Source of the DNA: Nonomuraea cypriaca
GTDB taxonomy: Bacteria > Actinomycetota > Actinomycetes > Streptosporangiales > Streptosporangiaceae
Reading direction: 5' to 3'
DNA length: 38,293 bases
NCBI RefSeq assembly: GCF_015645445.1
Contig: NZ_JADOGI010000096.1
Location: forward strand, 1 to 38,293
Part shown: one piece after another, positions 32,153-38,293 of the stretch
How the letters are laid out: the number at the start of each line of letters is the position of its first letter
How positions within the stretch are numbered: the stretch's first letter is position 1
Translations under genes and position numbers: made by a program
The notes under the pieces: model-generated
Told to the model about the DNA's origin: nothing
Seen by the model: only the letters and a program-made list of their open reading frames with translations
The model's database searches: none

Positions 32153-34393
32153 ATGATGAAACGTTCAAACGCTTCGGCGGTGCGCCTTGGCGCGGTGGTC
32201 GCCATGGTGGGCCTGGCGGTCTCCGGGGTGGTCAGCACCCAGTCGCCCGCCTCGGCCGCCGTGGCGTGCTCGGTCGAATACTCGGTGTCCACGCAGTGGT
32301 CCGGCGGCTTCACCGGTGGCGTGACCGTCCGCAACCTGGGGGAGGCCGTCAACGGCTGGCGGCTGACCTGGTCCTTCACCGGCGGCCAGCAGATCGCCCA
32401 GGCATGGAACGCCACCACCGCACAGAACGGGCCGGACGTCACGGCGACGGACGCCGGCCACAACGCGGCGATCCCGTCGGGCGGCAGCACGGCGTTCGGC
32501 TTCAACGCCACCTGGAACAACTCCACCAACCCCGCCCCCACCGCCTTCGCACTGAACGGCGTCGCCTGCACCGGAAGCCCGACCGTCAGCCCGACCCCGA
32601 CCGTCACGCCGACGGTGACCCCGACCGGGACCCCGACTGGGACCCCGACGACGCCTCCCCAGGGGGCGAAGCAGGCGGAAGACCTGGATCGCGGCCTGAT
32701 CAGCGTCCGTTCCGGCACCGGCAACCTGGTCTCGTGGCGGCTCCTGGGCACCGAGTCCCGCGACACGTCCTTCAACGTCTACCGGGGCGGCACCCGCGTC
32801 GCGACCGTCACGAACTCCACCAACCACCTGGACGCCGGAGCCGCCGCGGACGCGACGTACACCGTGCGCCCGGTGACCGGCGGCACCGAGGGCGCGGCGT
32901 CGGAAGCCTCGCTCCGGTTCGCCGGCGGCTACCTGGACGTGCCCATCACCCCGCCCTCCGGCAACCACACGGCCAGCGACGCCGGCGTGGGCGACCTGGA
33001 CGGCGACGGCCGCCTCGACCTCGTACTCAAATGGGAGCCCAACGACGCCAAGGACAACTCCCAGGCAGGCGTCACCGGCCAGGTCCACATCGACGGGATC
33101 AAGCTCGACGGCACCCGCCTGTGGCGGATCAACCTGGGCCGCAACATCCGCGCCGGCGCCCACTACACCCAGTTCCAGGTCTACGACTACGACGGGGACG
33201 GCAGGGCCGAGGTCGCCATGAAGACCGCGGACGCCACCGTGGACGGTCGCGGCACGGTCATCGGCAACGCGAGCGCCGACCACCGCAACGCCGACGGGTA
33301 CGTGCTCACCGGCCCCGAGTACCTGACCATGTTCAACGGCCAGACCGGCGCCGCGATGTCCACCGTCAACTACGACCCGCCGCGCGGCAACGTCTCGTCG
33401 TGGGGCGACGACTACGGCAACCGGGTCGACCGCTTCCTGGCGGGGACGGCGTACCTGGACGGCGTACGCCCGTCATTGATCATGGCGCGTGGCTACTACA
33501 CCCGGGCCGTGATCGCCGCCTGGGACTTCCGCGACGGCGCTCTGACCAAGCGGTGGACGTTCGACTCCAACGCCTCCGGCAACGGCGCGGCCGCCGGCCA
33601 GGGCAACCACCAGTTGTCGGTGGCCGACGTGGACGGCGACGGGCGCCAGGAGATCGTGTACGGCTCGGCGACCGTCGACGACAACGGCCGCCTCATGTAC
33701 GCCACCGGCTTCGGCCACGGGGACGCCCTGCACGTCGGCGACTTCCTCCCGAGCCGGGCCGGCCTGGAGGTGTTCGGCATCCACGAGTCCGGCAACCAGC
33801 CGGCCGCCGACCTGCACGACGCCCGCACCGGGCAGGTGATCTTCCAGCGTCCCGGCAACGGCGGTTCGGAAGGCCCCGGCCGCGGGGTCGCGGGCGACAT
33901 CCACGCCGGCAACTCAGGCGGGGAGTTCTGGGGCTCGGGCACGCAAATGTCCAGCCTGTTCAGCGGCTCGGGCGCGAACGTCGGCCGCACGCCGTCCTCG
34001 GCCAACTTCCTGGCCTGGTGGGACGCTGATCCCGTCCGCGAACTCCTCGACCAGACCAGGATCGACAAGTACGGCACCGCCTCCGACACCCGGCTGCTGA
34101 CCGCCTCGAACGTCCACAGCAACAACGGCACCAAGGCCACCCCGTCGCTGTCGGGCGACCTGCTCGGCGACTGGCGCGAGGAGGTCGTCTGGCCGACCAC
34201 CGACAACCGCGCCGTGCGCGTCTACGCCTCACCTATCGCGACCACCGTCAAGATCCACACCCTGCTCCACGACCCGCAGTACCGGGTGGCGCTGGCCTGG
34301 CAGAACACCGCCTACAACCAGCCGCCACACCCGAGCTTCTTCATCGGAAACGGGATGGCCACCGCGCCCGCACCCAACGTCTACGTGCGTTGA
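32153..34393 (+). CDS. Secreted rhamnogalacturonan lyase PL11 with N-terminal CBM2
   Basis: A 746-residue exported enzyme. The signal peptide is residues 1-36. A family 2 carbohydrate-binding module spans about 38-140, closed by Cys39 and Cys139, with surface tryptophans Trp49, Trp85 and Trp121 typical of cellulose or xylan binding. A Thr/Pro linker spans 142-170 (PTVTPTVTPTGTPTGTPTTP). The PL11 propeller follows (DLDRGLISVRSGTGNLVSWRL, GVGDLDGDGRLDLVLKW, VADVDGDGRQEIVYGSA, YNQPPHPSFFIGNG). It should hold to cell-wall cellulose while cutting nearby rhamnogalacturonan I. ATG at 32153 or 32156 follows GGGA. It has its own promoter and terminator. Confidence 0.95.
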   Translation: MMKRSNASAVRLGAVVAMVGLAVSGVVSTQSPASAAVACSVEYSVSTQWSGGFTGGVTVRNLGEAVNGWRLTWSFTGGQQIAQAWNATTAQNGPDVTATDAGHNAAIPSGGSTAFGFNATWNNSTNPAPTAFALNGVACTGSPTVSPTPTVTPTVTPTGTPTGTPTTPPQGAKQAEDLDRGLISVRSGTGNLVSWRLLGTESRDTSFNVYRGGTRVATVTNSTNHLDAGAAADATYTVRPVTGGTEGAASEASLRFAGGYLDVPITPPSGNHTASDAGVGDLDGDGRLDLVLKWEPNDAKDNSQAGVTGQVHIDGIKLDGTRLWRINLGRNIRAGAHYTQFQVYDYDGDGRAEVAMKTADATVDGRGTVIGNASADHRNADGYVLTGPEYLTMFNGQTGAAMSTVNYDPPRGNVSSWGDDYGNRVDRFLAGTAYLDGVRPSLIMARGYYTRAVIAAWDFRDGALTKRWTFDSNASGNGAAAGQGNHQLSVADVDGDGRQEIVYGSATVDDNGRLMYATGFGHGDALHVGDFLPSRAGLEVFGIHESGNQPAADLHDARTGQVIFQRPGNGGSEGPGRGVAGDIHAGNSGGEFWGSGTQMSSLFSGSGANVGRTPSSANFLAWWDADPVRELLDQTRIDKYGTASDTRLLTASNVHSNNGTKATPSLSGDLLGDWREEVVWPTTDNRAVRVYASPIATTVKIHTLLHDPQYRVALAWQNTAYNQPPHPSFFIGNGMATAPAPNVYVR

Positions 34394-34400
34394 CCCGCCA

Positions 34401-34435
34401 GGAAGGGCCGTCACCCACATGATGACGGCCCTTCC
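34401..34435. terminator. Terminator after CBM2-PL11
   Basis: A 13-bp perfect stem (GGAAGGGCCGTCA / TGACGGCCCTTCC) with a 9-nt loop starts 8 bp after the stop codon. It also faces the end of the convergent gas-vesicle genes. Confidence 0.85.
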
Positions 34436-34458
34436 GGCCCAGGCGCGGGAAGAACCCG

Positions 34459-35250
34459 TCACGCTGGAGGCCCGATCGGGCTCGGGCCGTCACGCGAAGG
34501 GCTCTCCATGAAGTCATATGGAGCGAGCGGGCCGCGCAGGCGTACCTCGACCCGATCAGCCCAGCGCTCGGCGAGCCCGCTGACGGCCTTTTCCAGCTCA
34601 TCCGTCCTGCCGGCGTCGACGAGCACCGCGAGCATGGCGCCGTCCCGCGCGTGGGCCGGCGGGCGCGGCGCGGTGAGCACGCATACCGGCCCTACGGCGG
34701 CCACGAGCTCCCGCCCGTCGGCCTCGCGCCTGGCACTGACCGCCTCGTTCACGATCTCGCCGATCCGCAGGCGCGTCGGCCGATCCCCGATCCGCCCGGA
34801 CAGCTCCGCCAGCTCGGGGTGCCCGGCCACCACGTCATCGGTCAGCGCCCGCTCGACGTAGCGGCACTCGATCACGTACGTGACCCGCCCCTCGAACTCG
34901 CCCAGCGCCCGGGCGAACTCGTCATGGTACGGCGCCAGCAACTCCTCCACGACGGCCTCCGACCCCGAGACCACCGTGCCGAACCGGATCGGCAGCACCG
35001 GGACCTCGGCCGCCGTCGCGTCCAGCAACCGCTCGTGCGCCTCCCTGTCCTGGGGCGTGCCAGGCGCCCGGCCGGGATCCAGCTCGCTCACCAGAGCGGC
35101 GATGTCGCCGTGCCGGATCACCGTCACCGCGCCCGGCGGCCCCACGCCCCTCGCGTGCTCGTCCACCTCGACGTCCGCGGGCACGATGCCGTACAGGTAG
35201 ACGCCCGCGCTCTCGCCGGTCGTTCGCGCCGTTTCCGAGGCGGACGTCAT
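34459..35250 (-). CDS. Gas vesicle protein GvpF/GvpL family
   Basis: A 263-residue protein of the GvpL/GvpF family. N-terminal GVYLYGIVPADVEV is the family opening. VLPIRFGTVVSGSEAVVEELL, VTYVIECRYVE and PYDFM near the end are further signatures. Family members are minor components or chaperones in gas-vesicle assembly. ATG at 35250 overlaps the stop codon of the SRPBCC gene (ATGA), so it is the third gene of a coupled operon. No GvpA shell gene and no gvpG, J, S, K or O lies in the window. GvpF and GvpL cannot be told apart here; position after the SRPBCC gene favours L. Confidence 0.9.
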   Translation of the reverse strand: MTSASETARTTGESAGVYLYGIVPADVEVDEHARGVGPPGAVTVIRHGDIAALVSELDPGRAPGTPQDREAHERLLDATAAEVPVLPIRFGTVVSGSEAVVEELLAPYHDEFARALGEFEGRVTYVIECRYVERALTDDVVAGHPELAELSGRIGDRPTRLRIGEIVNEAVSARREADGRELVAAVGPVCVLTAPRPPAHARDGAMLAVLVDAGRTDELEKAVSGLAERWADRVEVRLRGPLAPYDFMESPSRDGPSPIGPPA

Positions 35251-36365
35251 CTCTGGGACGCCGCCCCGCGGCGAACCGGCCGGGCGGGCTCCTCCTCGGA
35301 GCGCCGGACAGGCTCCTCCTCCTCGGAGCGCCGCGGCCTGGGCGGTCCTGCCACGGTCTCGGCGCGCCTGCGCGGCTCCTCACGCTCTTCCTCTTCGGGC
35401 TCTTCCTCCTCGTACGCGACCTCCGGTTGCGGTTCCTCTTCCTCCTCCGCGAACTCGCCTTCCTCCGCGCCCGCCTCGGCCTGCTTCCGCTCCTCGGCCA
35501 GCGCCGTCTCGTGGTCCTTGACCACCTCGCTGTCGTGGATCTCGCCGCGCCAGCCCATCTCGGAGGTCTCGTCGGGCTTCACCATGACGTGCGTCATGAC
35601 GTGCCGCGCGAAGTGCTTGAGCTCCAGGCGTGCCCGCCGGCCCTGGGCCCGCCAGAGGTTGCCCGTGTGCTCGAAGAATCCCTGCGGGTGGTACTCCAGG
35701 ACCATCATGACCCGGGTGAAGTCGGGCGTGAGGGCATGGAAGCTGACCGTGCCGTCGACGTATCCCTTCGCTCCCTCGGAACGCCAGATGATCCGCTCGT
35801 CCGGCACCTGCTCGAGGATCGTCGAACGCCACGTGCGATGGGACCAGAGGACCTGGGCCGTCCATGAGAGCTTCTCGTCCGACTCCTGGTCGACGTTCTC
35901 CACCTTCTTCATGAAGCTCGGGAAGTCCTGGAACTCCGTCCACTGGTCGTACACCATCCGGCGCGGCGCGCCGATGTCGATCGTCTCGACGATGTTGGTG
36001 GCCTTGAACTTCTTGCCCTTGGCCTTGCCGCCTTTCCCCTTTCCGCCGAGAATGCCCTTCACCGCTCCCGTGAGGGCCGAAGCCCCGATGGACTTGTCCG
36101 AGCCGGTGATGGCCCCCATCAGGCTCGATGTGCCGCCGTCCGCGAAGTCGTTGAGCCGGCCGGTCAGCCCCTCGACCTTGCCGGTCACCGACGACAGGGC
36201 CCGGTCGGCCAGGGCCGCGGCGAGGTTCTGCAGCGAGGAGGTGAGCTGGCCGGTCGGCAGCTCCGGCAGCGCCTTCCCCGCCGTGCCCGCCGTCTCCCGC
36301 ACGGCTTCCTGCCCCTGGCGGACGGCCTTGCCCGCCACCTTCGTCGCCTCGGTCATCGCACTCAC
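35247..36365 (-). CDS. SRPBCC-domain gas-vesicle cluster protein (GvpZ-like)
   Basis: A 372-residue protein. The N-terminal helical stretch with Gly/Ala-rich repeats ends in a Lys/Gly-rich KGILGGKGKGGKAKGKKF. A polyketide-cyclase-like SRPBCC domain follows (about residues 122-265, NIVETIDIGAPRRMVYDQWTEF, FPSFMKKVENVDQ, YHPQGFFEHTGNLW). The last 90 residues are a highly charged Glu/Arg tail. Such a protein is a standard member of actinobacterial gvp clusters, where I recall it as GvpZ; its role is not established. GTG at 36365 overlaps the upstream stop by 4 bp; ATG at 36356 is an alternative. Confidence 0.82.
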   Translation of the reverse strand: MSAMTEATKVAGKAVRQGQEAVRETAGTAGKALPELPTGQLTSSLQNLAAALADRALSSVTGKVEGLTGRLNDFADGGTSSLMGAITGSDKSIGASALTGAVKGILGGKGKGGKAKGKKFKATNIVETIDIGAPRRMVYDQWTEFQDFPSFMKKVENVDQESDEKLSWTAQVLWSHRTWRSTILEQVPDERIIWRSEGAKGYVDGTVSFHALTPDFTRVMMVLEYHPQGFFEHTGNLWRAQGRRARLELKHFARHVMTHVMVKPDETSEMGWRGEIHDSEVVKDHETALAEERKQAEAGAEEGEFAEEEEEPQPEVAYEEEEPEEEEREEPRRRAETVAGPPRPRRSEEEEPVRRSEEEPARPVRRGAASQR

Positions 36366-36871
36366 TCCTCCGTCCTGCTCGAGATGGACGACTGCCGGCG
36401 AGCGGCGCCCGGCCTGCGCGTCCGCAGGTCCTCCGCCACCTTCGACATCCGCGGCTCCGGTACGCGGGCCCTTGGCGCTTCCTCCGCGTACTTGTCCTGC
36501 TCCTGCTCGGCGTACTGGTCCGTCTCCGGCTCCGCCTCTTCGGGGGCCTGCTCCTCGGCGGCCGGTTGACGGCGTGTCTCGGATCCCTCCCGCAGCTTCG
36601 TGGTGAGGGAGTCGATCTGCCTGCTCGCCGCCGACACGGCCGCGGCCTTCGCCACCTGAAGCACTTCCCCCTTCAGCCGGTCGGTCATGTCCGCGACCTC
36701 CGGCGACGCGCTGAGCACCTTGCTCCCTTGCTGCAGCAGCCCTCCGCCGTCCCGCCGCATCTTGCGGGTGACGCCGGCGGTCGCCAGGGCGAGGGCCAGG
36801 CGCAGCTTCTGGCGCCTGCCCAGGTAATAGCCTGCGACGAGAGCCAGCGCCACTTTGCCCGTATCGTTCAT
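36362..36871 (-). CDS. Small gas-vesicle cluster protein (GvpY-like), membrane-associated
   Basis: A 169-residue protein with a short hydrophobic N-terminus (KVALALVAGYYLGRRQKLRLALALATAG) that could form one or two short helices. An amphipathic part (MTDRLKGEVLQVAKAAAVSAASRQIDSL) and a Glu/Arg-rich C-terminus follow. Proteins of this form precede the SRPBCC gene in actinobacterial gas-vesicle clusters. Function is not known. ATG at 36871 has AAGGAG 6 nt upstream. It is first of three coupled genes; the C-terminal charge pattern matches that of its SRPBCC partner, hinting that the tails interact (inference). Confidence 0.75.
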   Translation of the reverse strand: MNDTGKVALALVAGYYLGRRQKLRLALALATAGVTRKMRRDGGGLLQQGSKVLSASPEVADMTDRLKGEVLQVAKAAAVSAASRQIDSLTTKLREGSETRRQPAAEEQAPEEAEPETDQYAEQEQDKYAEEAPRARVPEPRMSKVAEDLRTRRPGAARRQSSISSRTEE

Positions 36872-37176
36872 GGCACGCTCCTTAGCTCCGGGCATCCCGA
36901 CTGTCCGGCCTGTCCCCGCATGCCCCCAAAGGGCATACCGAAACGCATATCCCCACAAAACGGACAGCTCTTGGCCATCGGGAGGCCCTTGCCTCGGGTC
37001 CAGCCGGGCCCGAGGATCCAGAGGCGGTACAAGTACGTAAAGGGCTGGTCTAAATTTCCGGCACGTGGTGTTTTGGGGAAGCCTTCGGGGGCGACCGGGG
37101 TTGCCGGTGAGTGAAGGCGTGTTACGGAGTGCCGGACCGGCACCCGGCACGTGATTTGAATCGAACGGGGGACATG
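36872..37176. other. Intergenic region upstream of the gas-vesicle operon
   Basis: A 305-bp region with lower GC than average. It must hold the gas-vesicle operon promoter, but I find no clear hexamers on the minus strand. On the plus strand TTGCCG and TACGGA (16 bp apart, about 37099-37126) could drive the micro-ORF at 37177. A GTGCCGG-A-CCGGCAC hairpin lies near 37130-37144. Confidence 0.35.
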
Positions 37177-37296
37177 ATGTCGATTCAGCATTTCTTCGGA
37201 GCCACGCTGCTGCCCACCAGGCAGCCGTACCCGATTCCTGGCGGGGACCGCAGAGGCGGCCGTTCACGTCGTCGTCGCCGTCGTCACCGCCGCTGA
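37177..37296 (+). CDS. Possible micro-ORF encoding an Arg-rich 39-residue peptide
   Basis: MSIQHFFGATLLPTRQPYPI followed by PGGDRRGGRSRRRRRRHRR: a short hydrophobic head and a strongly cationic tail. GGGGGA lies 4 nt before the ATG at 37177; an ATG at 37174 is in frame one codon earlier. It ends before paired hairpins at 37360-37398 that look like a terminator. It is not recognised. It could be a real small protein, possibly nucleic-acid-binding, or a chance frame. Confidence 0.4.
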   Translation: MSIQHFFGATLLPTRQPYPIPGGDRRGGRSRRRRRRHRR

Positions 37297-37359
37297 GCGG
37301 GACGCCGTCAAGATGACGAGCGTGATATAGACGGGAGCGACGGGCAAAGGGGACATTAT

Positions 37360-37398
37360 CCGCCGCTCCGGCGGCAGCCCACCTTACGGGGTGGGCTG
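37360..37398 (+). terminator. Tandem hairpins ending in a T-run
   Basis: CCGCCG-CTC-CGGCGG (37360-37374) is directly followed by CAGCCCACC-TTACGG-GGTGGGCTG (37375-37398, perfect 9-bp stem) and then TTTCG. It is the most canonical rho-independent terminator in the window, oriented plus, 64 bp after the micro-ORF. Confidence 0.75.
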
Positions 37399-37477
37399 TT
37401 TCGTGTCTGAAGCGCTGATGCGGCACGATCCTTTCCGCATTCGCCTCTACCGTGGCCGTACGGACAGAGGAGGACGT

Positions 37478-38293
37478 GTGATCGAACTGTCGTGGCCGCA
37501 GGTCAGCGCGAGACGCCTGGAGCGGGCCGGGCTGATGCCGGCTGCCGGGCAGGGGCCGGGGGCAGGGATGGCGGCGGTGGTGGCGGGCATGTGCGGGGCG
37601 CACGCGCAGGTGATGCCGGCCGCCGAGGTGTCCATCGGGTTACGGCTCGGCGGCGTCACCCGCGCCCACGTGCGCGACGCGCTGTGGAAGGAACGCAGCC
37701 TGGTCAAGACGTACGGGCCGCGTGGCACCGTTCATCTGCTGCCCGCCCGTGACCTGCCGATGTGGGTCGGGGCCATGTCGTCGATCCCGCTCACCAAGCG
37801 CGCCGCGCCACCGTCCATGAGGATGACCGCCGAGCAGACCGAGGCGGTGGTGGCGGCCATCCGCGAGGTGCTCTCCGGCGCGGAGCTGACGATCGACGAG
37901 TTGAGTGCCGCGGTCGTGGCCGCCACCGGGCCGTGGGCGGGTGACCTGGTGATGCCCGCGTTCCAGAGCTGGTGGCCGCGCTGGCGGCAGGCGATGTCGC
38001 TGGCCGCGCACCGGGGCGCGCTCGTCTTCGGACCGGCCAGAGGCCGCAAGGTCACCTACACCGCCGCCCCCACCGCGTCCGCCTCCTTCGCCGCCTCCGC
38101 CTCCGCGGCCCCCAGCGCCTCCGCCGCGCCCGCCGCCTCCGCTACGGCCGCCGCCTCCGCCGCGCCCACTGCCGGTGCCCTTGCCGGGTCGGCGGTGGCG
38201 GATGGGCTCGGCGGGCTGGTCAGGAGCTATCTGGCGGCGTACGGGCCGGCTGGGCCCGAGGAGTTCGCGCGGTGGGCCGGGGGTCCGGTGGGG
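37478..38293 (+). CDS. AlkZ-like winged-helix DNA-binding protein (partial, runs off the window)
   Basis: The first 272 codons of an HTH_42 / AlkZ-YcaQ-like protein. LSWPQVSARRLERAGL, AVVAGMCGAHAQVMPAAEVSIGLRLGGVTRAHVRDALW and LVKTYGPRGTVHLLPARDLPMWVGAM are the family's N-terminal signatures. Relatives include DNA glycosylases that unhook interstrand crosslinks or alkylated bases, some of them self-resistance enzymes; substrate is not readable here. GTG at 37478 follows GAGGAGG. After GRKVTYTAAP a stretch of about 44 residues made almost only of Ala, Ser, Pro and Thr interrupts the domain before GLGGLVRSYLAAYGPAGPEEFARWAG resumes it. The frame is intact to the edge. Confidence 0.88.
   Translation, partial: MIELSWPQVSARRLERAGLMPAAGQGPGAGMAAVVAGMCGAHAQVMPAAEVSIGLRLGGVTRAHVRDALWKERSLVKTYGPRGTVHLLPARDLPMWVGAMSSIPLTKRAAPPSMRMTAEQTEAVVAAIREVLSGAELTIDELSAAVVAATGPWAGDLVMPAFQSWWPRWRQAMSLAAHRGALVFGPARGRKVTYTAAPTASASFAASASAAPSASAAPAASATAAASAAPTAGALAGSAVADGLGGLVRSYLAAYGPAGPEEFARWAGGPVG
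38060..38189. repeat. Low-complexity GCC/TCC codon tract in the AlkZ-like gene
   Basis: About 130 bp of degenerate gcctcc/gccgcc triplet repeats encode an Ala-Ser-rich segment in the middle of the predicted domain. It stays in frame and resembles replication-slippage growth. Confidence 0.85.

Noticed and set aside
36868..37191. Minus-strand open frame of 107 residues overlapping the GvpY-like start by ATGA, with a CPFCG motif
   Set aside because: Third-position GC is low compared with all neighbours, the product has no fold I can see, and there is no conserved start. The overlap looks accidental.

Overview
The window reads as a chromosomal stretch of a high-GC, mycelial-type actinomycete. 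The grounds are very GC-rich third codon positions, many GTG starts, short 4-8 bp gene overlaps, leaderless-looking promoters, and secreted glycoside- and pectin-degrading enzymes. Streptosporangiaceae (Nonomuraea-like) is my best guess by overall look; I cannot prove it. No rRNA, tRNA, CRISPR array, phage or intact insertion sequence is visible.

Region 1 (1-9.8 kb). A NUDIX hydrolase and a methyltransferase whose 3' end carries a 20-bp tandem repeat are followed by a sugar-use locus. There a GH3 glucosidase-like enzyme and a GH42 beta-galactosidase form a translationally coupled operon, divergent from a LacI-family regulator, with three palindromes in the shared intergenic region. Next come an O-methyltransferase coupled to an unrecognised protein, and a secreted RlpA-like double-psi beta-barrel protein. 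Region 2 (9.8-12.9 kb). A secreted PL11 rhamnogalacturonan lyase with a clear promoter and a perfect 14-bp palindrome is followed by a recombination scar joining the 3' end of an SDR gene to a headless MarR gene.

Region 3 (12.9-19.7 kb) is the most coherent pathway. A minus-strand operon of five overlapping or closely spaced genes (CaiB/BaiF CoA-transferase, citryl-CoA-lyase-like protein, LigB and LigA extradiol dioxygenase subunits, MDR oxidoreductase) faces an amidohydrolase plus an IclR regulator. The divergent promoters lie back to back, and each has a copy of the same 25-bp dyad just downstream of its predicted start site. I infer an IclR-controlled catabolic pathway for a ring compound: hydrolysis, extradiol ring cleavage, CoA activation and retro-Claisen cleavage. 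The substrate is unknown.

Region 4 (19.7-30.6 kb) holds a secreted M14 carboxypeptidase, a headless EF-G-like remnant, an OlsB/OlsA-like ornithine-lipid pair, a small WGxxG-type membrane peptide preceded by a leader RNA with two mutually exclusive hairpins, a BBE-type FAD oxidase, a headless siderophore-binding-protein remnant, a YfcE-like phosphoesterase, an ArsR-SRPBCC operon and an ECF42-type sigma factor. Region 5 (30.6-38.3 kb) holds a methyltransferase/MerR divergent pair with a SoxR-box-like operator, a second PL11 lyase carrying CBM2, three genes of a gas-vesicle locus with no GvpA in the window, a possible Arg-rich micro-ORF with its own terminator, and an AlkZ-like protein cut by the window end.

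Three separate 5'-truncated remnants and several in-frame low-complexity expansions suggest a recombining accessory region such as a chromosome arm. All functions are assigned by reading motifs; no database search was run.
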